Source of the DNA: Apostichopus japonicus
Taxonomy: Eukaryota > Echinodermata > Holothuroidea > Aspidochirotida > Stichopodidae
Direction of reading: 5' to 3'
Assembly: GCF_037975245.1 (NCBI RefSeq)
Contig: NC_092582.1
Coordinates: 6,614,001-6,678,000 of the forward strand
Length of the DNA stretch: 64,000 bases
Shown here: in pieces, positions 25,579 through 37,140 of the stretch
Layout: the number at the start of each line of letters is the position of its first letter
Numbering within the stretch: the first letter of the stretch is position 1
The notes under the pieces: model-generated
What the model saw: only the letters and a program-made list of their open reading frames with translations
Told to the model about the DNA's origin: nothing
Database searches by the model: none
Program-made: the position numbers and the translations under genes

Positions 25579-28500
25579 CATGCGATATGATTTTCATTTG
25601 ACATATATGATAACATGTAACTCAAGTTGTTGCACTTTTTGAAAAATCTTTATAAAACCGCTTTTTGGTTTTGCTCTTTGAGGTACATGAAAGGAAACAG
25701 GTTGGAGGATGTAAGACCTGCAAACTAAATATTTGAATAAACTTGCACACAAATATTCAAATATGCCGCACGCCTTAGTTAACATATACGATTGAAACAT
25801 TCGGGTGTATATTTGCATATTAATGTCTAGGCTGACGTCAATATACATCGATAAAAGGATATTAGTAAAGAGATGAAATCATGTAGACAATCCCTTCGCA
25901 AATGATCTACCAATTTTCTAAGAACCAGTTCTACCTCGAGGAAACGCAATCTATTGTTTTGATATTTAATTACAAGTTGTCTACTCCGAATTTGAAAGAT
26001 TCAATTAAGTAAATGAGGTAGAATGGTTCAAAGTTTCATCAAGTTTATATGAGAGCGCCTGTATCGTCACAGAAATAATATTCTGGGATTGTGAGATCAA
26101 AACAAGTCAGCAGAGTTATAATTTGTTTTATTAATATTCACTGGAGAAATCAAAATGTAGAAACACGATCCTCCTGCTGAAATTAAGATATTTATCCACT
26201 CCCCGGTATCATTACAGATACAAAAAAAGTCACGGAACGCTAAAAACGTTTCAACGATGGTTCCACAAACAAGGTAATAAGGGTCGTTATTTTGTTCGTC
26301 TCGGGGTTGGCGCCATGTTATGCGAGGTACCGTAATCGTTAAGGTCAATATAGTTTACACCCCTGGCATCACAAGTCTCCAATTAAAACTATTTACCACG
26401 AAGTATCAACGAATCCACGGAGGGATTCCCTGATTTTTTTAATTTTTATTCTGTCACCTTTAAAATAATCAGTTTTGACAACATCTTTAAACGTAGAATT
26501 TTGATACCAACGTCGTGTAAATATAGGTTATTATATCAGATATTAACTACTTCATTTAAATGACAATACTCATTTTGGAGGCATTTTTACATTTCTTCTT
26601 AAACAATGTTATCGAATGATTGCTAATGGCAGACCAAATCCCTTGATGGAAATCGAAGTACTCTATAACACCTAGTAAACATTTGCACGGTAAACCTCTG
26701 GGACTTACAGTCACAAGGTTTCCCGACCCTTATATTCTTTATGATTGATGGGATTTTTGAAACAACAGTTCGAATATGTGATTGTAGAAACGAAGGAGGG
26801 GGTTGGTAGGGGAGGGGAGGGGTGATTTCCAAATGCGGTCGGTGCCCAGTCAAATGCACTTGTAACAAAGGTATGTGGGACAGTGATGGTTGCTATATCT
26901 ATGGTCGTTCTATACATTTGCACACGCGCACTCCTATATTCTCATTTCATTTCGTCTACTCCGATTTCCTGGTTTTTTTTTATTAGCTTGCTACCTTTGC
27001 TTTTGCCTTATATAAAATGTTGACTGAGAACTGATGCGAATCACCTACAGTATATACATGCACGTCATTAAGTCAAGTCACGTTATTAGCCTATAAGACG
27101 GAGTCTTTGTCCTAAGAATAACCTTTCACAACATTCATTTGAGTCATTCCTCATCACACTTGACTTTAGGCAGATCTCATGTCTGCGTCATTTCATTATC
27201 TTCACAACCAATTTTTACATGTGACCTCGACGTCGTCATATTTTTTGCCCTATTGGCCTTCCATACTTTAGTTTACTATCAGATCAGGCAGTTACTGGAG
27301 GTAAATATTCGGCTAATTTAGAAAGCGATTTTGAACTGGGGGAGGTTTCGCGCAGCCCGAATTACATTTCATCTATTTGCGACATTGAAAATGTTTGGTT
27401 GTTAATGTTTGAAACACCCTGTCTGCAAAAATGAACACCGTCATCTCAGCGGTAGGTAGTTGTATGACTCATATCCCTTGTTATGATTTGATTATAAATA
27501 TTGGCAAGTGGTAGACAATTTGACACTTCTACAGAAGAGTTGTAATTCTCTGCTCAACCTAGCAACATAAAAAAAAATATTATACAGACAAAAAAAAATG
27601 TTTTTTTTTTTGCAACCCAACATGGACTTAACTTAAAACTCATTTTCTCGTTCATAGGAGTTTGAATACAATTGAAACATGGAAATATTCTAGATGTTTC
27701 CGAGGAAATACCAACTAATTTATTACAGACATTGGCAAGTGGTAGGAAATTTGACATTTCCACAGGGGAGTTGTAGATCTCAGTTCAAACTAGCAACATA
27801 AACAATATTTAAAACAAAGAATAAGAAGAAGAAGCAAAAAGAGAAGAAAACCCAGCATTGACATAATTTAAATTTGTTTTCTGAATCCTCATATAGGTGG
27901 ATGAATGCTTGGAACATTGAAAGATAGTCGCGATGCCTCCATACTTAAAGTTATGGACAGAAAAGTCCAACTTAGTTGGGGGGGGGGGGGGCTTAGTGGG
28001 GGAGAGGAAGAAAGGGATGAGGGTTGGGTCGTTGAGGTTCTCGTGGTATAGTTTCTTTGTGTTTCTTCAGGAGTGTATATAGGCCTATATATGCTCTGGT
28101 CTTATATACTTATATGTATAGCGGCTATTGCCTATATCAGGCTAGGCCTATACCAGATATGTGAGGAAGGGATTATATGTCAGTGAATTTGTATAGATGT
28201 GTTTGTGGGTTGGTTATGGCGTGTGCTGAAGATAGAGAAGGGGGCTATACTGAGCCACTATTTCACATATTTTATGTGACAATAAGTCATGACTTGAAAT
28301 GTAATTGTATAGATTAAAGTATAAGACACGTTTGTTATTTCAATTAGGTCCCTTGCAATATGCACAATGAAACGAATGAATTGTGGACAAGTTTAATTGG
28401 AAGTAAATTAATATATACCTTCGAAGTACTGGTTATAGAAAGTCTTTTGACAGTATGTCTAAGAAAGAGAGGGAAAAGAGAAAGGGGGAGGCCGGGGGGG

Positions 28501-29713
28501 GGGGCAAGTTTTCCTGCTTCTTGCAGCACTTGCATGACATATACGTATAAAAAAATCTTCGCCAGAGCAAAGAATGCGAAATATTTCTGTCCGCACATAC
28601 CCCCTCCCTCCCCCCGCCCCGGCAAGAAAAAAAAAATGTTTTTTTAGGCCTTTAGGGAATATAGACAACTTTCAATATTTTGTCTAATTTCTTAGAATAT
28701 TGCGGTAACTACGGTATGTAGCAAGTTTCAAGTAGCTGATCGAAATTGTTCTTCACATGGTGTTGCAATGCGCACAGCTGGACGCTGTCTGTCTGAGGGA
28801 AACTTCAGAATTTTGTCAGCGAAAACAATAACAACCATGTGCTGTCATTGTAAGGGGGGGGGGGGGGGAATCATCAGCTAACTGCCATATTTCGTTCAAT
28901 ACTCGGGGAAAATCAACATGATACCTTCAGAGCAAATATTTTGTCATTTTTCCAGCCCACATGAATGCAGAAGAGCTGAAAATAATATACGCATTATGTT
29001 GTAACAATACCCACTCTTAGAGGGAAGAGTAACCCCTCACACCTCACAATATGTATGGTTTCTAGGTCCATGCTAATAGAGGATTTCTTTCAATTAACGA
29101 ATAAATATCCCGATTTTTCTGCTTTTCTATAAAATAAGATACCATATAGCCTATGTTCCTATACACCAATTCGCCTTAAGCTATTTAATAGCTTTTATAA
29201 TATCTGGATAAGCCATATTCGATAATTGACTGTGTTCAATTTAAGGTGAGCAACATTAATTTCCTTACTGGCAAAATACGTCCTAATATAAATTATAAGA
29301 CATCAGACTGCGGCTGTCGTTACTAATTCAGGGACCAATACTTTACAACAACAAAAAAAGGATTAAACTAAGGCCAATGTTCAGTTTTATAGAAAGTGTC
29401 ACTTATGGCACGATCCTACCTAAAAATCACTGCTCCGAAAATTATTATATGCATGCTCCCCCAGCCCTCTCCGCAGTATCGGGGAGGGGGCTGAAATATT
29501 ACATACACTGTTACAGGAACAGCTGTGCTTATAAAGGGCCTATATTTATATACGTACGATATTCTATGAACACTATGATGTGAAGTAAGATTGACACTGT
29601 GCATTTTTGCATATATTTAAATAATATTTATCACACACTACGTCCTTATATATAATAATATATTCTTTTAATAACATATTAACATAATATTAAATCGTAT
29701 GATGAACAAATAC
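25579..29713 (-). other. Intron of the collagen-C4-like gene (if exons are linked)
   Basis: A/T-rich intron-like sequence with poly(G) or poly(C) runs near 27980, 28495, 28610 and 28856. A partly repeated phrase occurs near 27500-27560 and 27725-27800 (TGGCAAGTGGTAG..AATTTGACA..TCTACAG), which shows a local duplication of about 225 bp spacing. I found no further exon. Confidence 0.45.
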
Positions 29714-29983
29714 CTGAACATCAGCGAATTTATCTTGTAATTCCTGTAATTTATTAATCCTTTCACGACTCTCCTGCCATTTATCCTTGACGTTCGTATT
29801 TTCATGACGTTTTTGGGTTTGTCCATTTTGGTCATCCTGGTGAGCTGTCCTGGAGTATGACCCTTCCTCTAGGTCGTCCTGACCGCTATATGAATGACCT
29901 TCGAGCGGTAAATCAACCGAAGAGGCTACCGTCCATGTAACCTGACTTTCAATTAACAACAAAGTTAGTAAAACGTGCCACAT
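29714..29983 (-). CDS. Signal-peptide exon, probably first coding exon of the collagen-C4-like gene
   Basis: The ATG at 29983 starts MWHVLLTLLLIESQVTWTVA, a clear secretion signal with predicted cleavage near A20/S21. About 50 polar, Gln/Asp-rich residues follow, and then an amphipathic helix (KDKWQESRERINKLQELQDK) that could trimerise. The exon ends at GTTCAG|GTATTT (GT is plus 29712-29713) in phase 0 after 90 codons. An upstream in-frame ATG exists, but the start at 29983 gives the cleaner signal peptide. A TATATTTT lies about 50 bases upstream of the ATG on the minus strand (plus 30030-30037). Assignment to the same gene as the exons at 19902 and 17142 rests on strand, order, secretory character and a phase-consistent bridge through the tentative exon at 25074. 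It could instead be a separate small secreted protein. The joined frame would be 302 residues, with no Gly-X-Y collagen repeat. Confidence 0.65.
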
Positions 29984-30318
29984 TTTCGTGAGAAGGCTTG
30001 GCTTTAAAACTTGCTGATAAATTTGCACAAAAATATAGGCCCGCAGTTTCAATAATAACAAAAATTATATTAATAAAAAATGTCAATATACAAATTGCTG
30101 AAGATCAACACCAAATATTGACATACGTAGTATCCCACTGACATACCTGACTGAGGGTTCTGCATAGTTTTACCAATCGGCTCTGAACTGTAAGAACCTG
30201 TAAGGGTCTCTTAATAAAAACAGACAATACGGAAGCCTTGAGAGAACATTCACGCTTCCCCCTCCACAAAGAAAACAAACCAACAACAACTTAATCCACT
30301 CCCATTGTCGTTAGATTC

Positions 30319-31202
30319 ATAATGTAACCATGTGTTTAAAATGAAGGTGTTATGACATTCAAGTTTCATTGAGACTGTGACCATTTGTTTCAAATGCAGG
30401 TGTTATGTCATTCACGTTACTTTGAGACTGTGACCATTTGCTTCAAATGAAGGTGTTATGTCGGTTACATCATTATGTTCCGACGTCTCTATGTTCCGAC
30501 GTCTCTATGTTTCGACATCTCTATGTTCCGACGTCTCTATGTTCCGACAATTTTTTGGGACTCTAATTCTTTTTACCGAAATTTTTTCGGACTCAATTTT
30601 TTTTGGACCCAAATTTTTGACACCTACATGTTTTCGGACCAACTTTTTTCGGACCCAAATTTTTTTTGACCAAACTGATTTAATTTGAGAACAAACAATT
30701 AAATTTCGGGTCACAAGCAATTTTCGGTCACAAGCACTATTTGGGTCATAACAAACTTTGGGCCCTTTTTTTCGTGAAAAAAATTTGGTGCGTCCAAAAA
30801 ATTGTGTCCCCCAAAAAAAGGAAGGTCAGAAAAAACGTTGGTCCAAAAAAATGGAGTCCCCCAAAAAAAATTGGGTCCCAAAATATTTGGGGCCCAAAAA
30901 ATTAAGTCCCCCAAAAAATTTGGTCCGCAAAATGGGGGACCAAAAAGATTGAGTCTCCAAAAAAAATTGGGTCCGAAAAAATTTTGGTCAAAAAAAATTA
31001 TAGTCCAAACAAATTGTCGGAACATAGAGACGTCGGAACATAGAGACGTCGGAACATAGAGACGTCGGAAAATAGGGATGTCACCGTTATGTCATTCACG
31101 TTACATTGAGACTATAACTGTGTGTTTTAACTGAACGTGTTATGTCATTCTCGTTACATCGAGACTGTAACAATGTGTTTAAAATGTAGATGTTATTTCA
31201 AG
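30319..31202. repeat. 53-bp minisatellite interrupted by a transposon
   Basis: About five copies, with partial copies at the ends, of a 53-bp unit of the form ATGAAGGTGTTATGTCATTC then ACGTTACATTGAGACTGTG then ACCATTTGTTTCAA. Three copies lie left of the foldback element and two to three right of it. Deleting 30463-31093 rejoins an intact unit, which fixes the insertion point. Confidence 0.85.
30463..31085. mobile_element. TU-like foldback transposon, non-autonomous, with 8-bp target duplication
   Basis: A 623-bp insertion bordered by the exact direct repeat GTTATGTC (30455-30462 and 31086-31093). The termini GGTTACATC and GATGTCACC are inverted repeats. Just inside them lie tandem 16-bp units, GTTCCGACGTCTCTAT (about four and a half copies) on the left and the complementary GTCGGAACATAGAGAC (three and a half copies) on the right. 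The central about 450 bp are long T-rich and A-rich arms with recurring GGACCCAAATTTTT-like words, which also pair with each other. Subterminal tandem repeats inside long inverted repeats plus an 8-bp duplication match the architecture of sea urchin TU foldback elements as I recall them. The open frames inside it are low-complexity artefacts. Confidence 0.9.
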
Positions 31203-33931
31203 TGGACTATCAAAGACACCACATATGATCCGTCAGGTGTTACAAAACCTTGGTAATTCACATAAACCACTCCTTACACAATTATAGATAAACATGTCAG
31301 TGTTGTAAACTGCTCCGTAGAATATAAAGACCATACCAATTGCTGTCAAAATCTACATTCGTATAACTGTACAATTGGGTCAGCTGCCTTATTGTACTAC
31401 AATGGGCTCGTGTCGCGCTCAAAATTAAATTTATTATATCTGTCTTCGTTGATGTGTTGCTCAATACCTTTGGATATGACGATACACTGCTCCGTACAAC
31501 ATGTGAAGACATTTTGTATTCGTCCGTCTGACAAGTGAGTGACGTATTGATCAGTTCTTAGTAGGACCGTGAACATCCAAGAGGACTCGCCGAAAACTTA
31601 CGAGACCACATGGATAGAACTATAAGCAACATCGCAACAATGCAGAAGTACTGTCATATGTTACAGTTTATGAGAACAGTTTTGAATACAATTTAGATAA
31701 AAATTATATATTGTGCATACACCGTATTGACTAGTTCAAGACAGCCATGGACGTCCAAAACAAACAATGCCTGGCGGGGATTGGAGTGGATTGGGTGGGG
31801 GGGGGGGGTGAGGACAAGCGAACTTCGCCGGTTTCGATAACCGGTGAACGGGACAATAATAATAAAAATAACCCGCGGTAGTCCTGGTAAGGCTGGTGTA
31901 CACATTTATATACATCTGTTTAAATGGATTTGATCAGAAAACAGTTATAAGGGATATAACGCCGGGTAACAGACAGGCAGGAGAAATATTTCGCACTATC
32001 ATAGTTGTAAATCCCATCTCAATATCTTGTCACCTAACTCAAAGATATGAATGATTGAATGTAACTTATTTTGAGTGACTAAATCTTCGATTCTTCCCTG
32101 GAATGGATCACAGTAGGTGGTCTGTGACGACATAGCGGCAAAGTTTCTTCAAAGGCTTTACTTTCCTACTATAGTATTGTTGATTTACACTTGGAATCTT
32201 TGCTTAGCTTTCCAGGTTCTCTGTATTTAGAATTTTGGCAAAATGCAGATTTTTTTTGTAGAAATATTTCTTTCCTCTATGAATGAGTAAGTTAAATATT
32301 GTAACATAAAAGAAACCTAAAAAATGAATTGCGAGTAATAACATCATTCACTCTGCTGTTGAATATATACATTCACAAAATATCACCACATTTGAAAAAT
32401 TTATATCTTCGCGATACGAAGTGCTATGCGGATGTGGTTTCAACCTACTAATGCAGAAATGACCAGCAATTTTTATCAGCCCATCAACTTCAGCCAACGG
32501 AGAATACCCCTTTAAAGGGCAGGGCATATCTTACTCCATTAATTTCCTTCACCTCCCCAAAAACGCCCTCCTTCTTACATCAGGAAAATTGAGCTATTCC
32601 AATATATGCGAAGGGGTTTTTATTTGCTAAGGTCTGAAAAGAATAAACTTCTTCATACGGGTACGAATATGACAATGTAATTTGGTACGAAATCTAAATG
32701 TGGAGTTATTGACTGCTTTGAATCGATGGGATAAACACAATTTCACATCAAGTTAACATAACATAAAACTTACTGTTAAACTATTTAGAACATGTATGTA
32801 GTAACCCCCTCTATAAATAATTGACTGTGCGAAAGCGCCACATCACTGTGAGAAAACTCAAAGATGAACTGCTTTATTCCAAAAGTTTGGACGTTTTGAA
32901 AATAAAAATGCTAGAAGGTATATATAAAACGTTTACCTCACCTATATTCTGTGAAAGAAGAGATCCTTTATGGTAGATACATTGAAGAAATCGTCAAGTT
33001 TGAAGAAAGCTTGAGATTTGTTACACTTAACAAAATATTTGAGTTACACGCAACGGGGGAGACGAAAAGATAGCTCAAGATTCTGCAAGTCTTACAAGAT
33101 TTGTCATTGGACAGTAAAAACGACGGTCCTACATTTTGTCCAATCACTTTGAAGTTTATATAAATAAAATGAGAATTTTAACATCTTTTGTTATTCTAGA
33201 GGTCGAAAGTATTGATTTTTTTGTTAAAGGAATGTGCAGTGTTGCTTTGATTGTAAGATCCTGAATTGATGAAACGGCAAGTATAATACACTGTAATACA
33301 ATTATTGTATTGGCGAAGAGAGAAGTAAAATTATCCGAATTCCTCTCATTCTTAACTGTCTTAATCACGATTTAAAGGTACATACTTGTAAAGAAATAAT
33401 TTAATCTACTATTTACCTAAAGGTCGAAGTCAATCGGATGGATAGATAGATGCTGAGATATAGCAAAAGAAAGAATATTCTTAACATTGTAGCATAGGAC
33501 GTATTTTGATCGTTGCATGTATTTACGGGCGTACTGTGCTGGAAGGAAAGCGAGGGAGTTGATATCTACAACGAAAGAGAGCACAGGTTTTGGTACTGTT
33601 TGTGTTTGTTTTTAAATTCTCTCCACAGTCTGTAGAATCCCATGCAGGGAGTGCTATTCACTTTCCCTTTAAGTCAAGCTCTGTTCGAAATGCCAGAGCC
33701 GCCTGATCATGCGGTATACGGGAAGTAAAGACCTTTGGAATCTAGTGTGATATGCATTACGTCACCACGATCGTGGATTCCTTGCGATGTATAAGAGATG
33801 CTATCAATTGTAATACCTCTATACTGTTCATGTACTTGATTTATACGCTCCAAAGAAACTGTTAATCACTTAATTTGTTCTAAAGAGCATTTAAGACCAC
33901 CAAACGTCTGAAAACTTTTAACGGATAATCT
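31203..33931. other. Intergenic, nothing recognised
   Basis: A/T-rich, with a poly(G) run near 31797 and a short GATA-type run near 33440. There are no exons, transposon termini or RNA genes that I can support. Confidence 0.5.
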
Positions 33932-33939
33932 TTCAGAAC

Positions 33940-35335
33940 CAGGGGCGGGATTCGAGTTGTGAAAGTGGGGGGGGGGGGGGCAAACCTGCCAGCAAGACCA
34001 TCTAAGCGGAGCGCCACCATCAGTTGGCGCGTAGCGTACAAGACATTTTTTGGCTTTACAAACCCTCCAGATGGCCTGAAACGGCACTTCCCGAGTGCTC
34101 TAAGCTGCATGTACCCATCCTTGAAATATGGATCTCATGTCTGCAATTGTATCTAGATAGTTAATTATCGTTTAAAAATTTGAAGAGGATTGATAGTAGA
34201 ACATATGGTCAGATGGTGATGTACAACTTTTGTTATACGTCACTATCTAAGCGGAGCGCCATCATCGGTTGGCAAGGAGCGTCAAAATTTTCCATGAAAG
34301 GTACCCTTAGATCGGTAAAATTAACACCCATATAGGCTTTAAATTGCATCTAAACAATTAATGAACGTGTGTAAATAATTAGGGAGGACGGATAGAAGAA
34401 CTTATATGGTGATGTACAACTGAAGCTTATACGTCACTATTTAGGCGGTGCACCACCATCAGTTGGCGCGGCGCGTCGAAATTTAAGCAAAAAGGAAATC
34501 CTAGATCAGCAAAAATGACACCTCTGGTAACAATAAATCGCATCTAGACAGTTCTTTCCCCCTAAAATTATTAGTATATTGTGCATTGGACCGATCAAGA
34601 ATATGTTCAGCACCCACTTCGAAATTCTCCCCGCGGTCCCCACTTCTTGGAGCACTTGGCAAATATCGGGGGCCATACCTTTACACCCACCCCCCCCCCC
34701 TCCTACCGAAACTGCCGAGTGCTGTATACTGTAACAATGGATTTAATGTGTTACTGTGTTAGTGCCAATTTGTAATTTACATTATTCGATTTGAATTCAT
34801 CATTCCAGGATTTCGAGCAGTAAAGAAATTACATCGGCATTGCCATTGCATATTGTTGACACGGGGGGGGGGGGGGTGTCATGTGTCAGTGTATTGAATT
34901 TAATTATTGATATACCCAATATGCAAATCTGGCTTTCGTAAATCGTTTCTCTGGATTTAGTTATTCAACGCATTCAGTAGAGCAGCAACGTTGAAAATCA
35001 ATTCCTGAAGCTAGCACTGTAGCACATGCCGCGGATTCATCACATGCAGAATTGAATCGCTAGTTTGTTAGCTCCAGGATTCGTAAACTGTGCTGTGAAC
35101 CATGTGCTAGCTCCAGCTCCAGTTATTCTGCATGCTTCATGTTACGATGTTAAACACAAATTCGACTTAGATTCGAAACAAATAGGCCAATTGGATAGCT
35201 GTTGTGGGGGAATAATTTCGCTTAGGGTTGTACACATTTGTCTGCAAAAGCGACAAAAAAGTGAACTAAGGTCTGGGAAAAAGTGGGGGTGGGGGCAAAT
35301 GCCCCCTCTTGCCCCCCCCCGTAATCCCGCCCATG
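33940..35335. mobile_element. hAT-type non-autonomous element with perfect 8-bp target duplication
   Basis: A 1396-bp insertion flanked by the exact 8-bp repeat TTCAGAAC (33932-33939 and 35336-35343). The ends CAGGGGCGGGATT and AATCCCGCCCATG are terminal inverted repeats, each followed inward by a poly(G)/poly(C) run. The left half carries three diverged tandem copies of a unit of about 190-240 bp. Each copy opens with TAAGCGGAGCGCCACCATCA or a variant (about 34000, 34250 and 34440). No transposase is encoded. The 8-bp duplication and CAGNGGCG-type ends fit the hAT superfamily. Confidence 0.85.
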
Positions 35336-35343
35336 TTCAGAAC

Positions 35344-36814
35344 CATGGTCAGATCTGCAAGTAATAAATGGTCAACTGTGCCTTGACCGGGGACTGAACG
35401 CAACGGGAGCTTAGGGGTTGCTGTTAAACACAATGTCTGGATCACCAGCAGGATCCAGGACTTTGAATTCTGTTGTGAGGTTGAAAGGCCAGTGGAAAGG
35501 TTATATAGACCACTATAACCTCTGGATCTGCGCCTTGAAAAGGGGTCTAGGAATTAGCATAACCTGCAAGTACTGCACAACATGTGCTCATAATAATGGT
35601 CATGCGCGCTTGTAAAAGGGGTTCCTCTGACGGTATGTTGTTATAGGTACCGCACCAAAATTAGAGTAGTGTACATCCGCTCGAAAAGTTAACCATTGTC
35701 AGATAAAAGAGGTAAAAGTACCTAAGGTAAAGCTTGTTTAAGCATGTTATCAGTTACTGTCATTGTTTGTTCTGCCTTTATATGAAAGAACATAACTCAA
35801 AGTACAGATGGTGTGAAAGTAGGGTAGGATCGAAGGTAATATAAACCATTTTATAAAATCTTTGATTAAATGTTGATATTACTCCGAGCGAGCAGATGGA
35901 AGGGAGGGGGGGGGGGGGGTTCAGTATGCTAAACTTGCTCCTCTTCTAGCTCAAAATCTAAACGGTCATCATATGGAAGTTTGCAAGTGCCATGATAGGC
36001 CAAGATCTCAGCTATCATTTGGTGGGTAGGATATACCAGTTGAAATACAGGTCTTGAAAGTGACGAGTTTAGTGTGTAAGTCAATGGAACATTTAATTGT
36101 GGTGTGAGACATATTTGGAGAGGGGTGGGGGGGGGGTATTGAAGAAAATAGCTGCAAAACTTGGAGGTACGAGAAATGTTTAAACGGTGTGTACTGGGGG
36201 TTGGGAGGGGGTTGGGTGTCGGAGAACTTTCCTTTCACACAAATTACAGTGGGATTTGGACCATATTGCATAAGTCGCGTATTATCCTGATTATTCAATT
36301 TTCATAAGACATAAGATGGTAAGAATGATGGGGGAAAAGAAGAAGAGGGGGCAAGAGCTTTATATTTCTACGGTTTGTATTTCAAATTCTTCTTTCGGAA
36401 AAAAAAATGTTGAATACAAAATCGCAGATTACTTGCCTATTAGGAAATACATTAAATATTGTATCTCGAATACAAAAACGAAGAAAACACCTTTTTTCTT
36501 TAGATCTATGTAAATACCATTTATCTGTCTAAAAAATAAAACTGTAAAACACTATATGAAAAAGAAATAATGTGGTTAACATGTGACGATACTTACAATA
36601 ACAACATTAATTATGTACAAATAACTGGCCCATTAAAATCAGTTGCTGAAGCATGACGTAAATCAGTGTTTTTAATGTTTATCAATACTATATGTTTCAG
36701 GTATTAATGTCCGATAACAACGCAGTTCAGAAACAGGGAGAAGTTGTTGAAAATATTGAATATAGAAACGTGAAGGTGCTGTCAAAATGTTGAGATCTTT
36801 CTGTTTATATAGCA
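35344..36814. other. Intergenic, nothing recognised
   Basis: A/T-rich with poly(G) runs near 35905, 36125 and 36205. Short open frames only. Confidence 0.5.
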
Positions 36815-37140
36815 GCAATTTTCAACAAAATGATTAAGTGTTCAGTTATTATATTATCAATTTGCAGCAAAATGGCAAATTCCTTGAATCTAATAAAGTG
36901 AGGATTCCAACATTTTGCTGCAAAATGACAAAATGATGATTAATCAAATGTAATAAATTTTAGCAATTTGCATCATAATAATAAATTGAAAACTTTATAT
37001 ATCTCACCCTTGCAATTCAAAATTTTGCAACAAAATGATAAATTTATCAATTCAACATTTTGCAAGGAAATGATCAACTATGATCGCATCAGAATGTTAT
37101 TATATTAACATTTTGCAGCAAATGATGAATTGATCATTTA
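36815..37140. repeat. Degenerate array built on a palindromic ATTTTGCWGCAAAAT motif
   Basis: Seven diverged copies of ATTTTGCAGCAAAATGATAA or variants, spaced about 40-55 bases apart (near 36822, 36861, 36910, 36963, 37019, 37059 and 37111). The core ATTTTGC-W-GCAAAAT is itself an inverted repeat. The array is embedded in A/T-rich DNA. Confidence 0.7.

Noticed and set aside
30458-31059. Several overlapping open frames rich in Phe, Lys, Pro and Gly
   Set aside because: They lie entirely within the foldback transposon's tandem and low-complexity arms.
36822-37130. CRISPR-like array of spaced palindromic repeats
   Set aside because: Repeats are diverged, spacers are not unique conserved-length sequences, and the DNA is eukaryotic.
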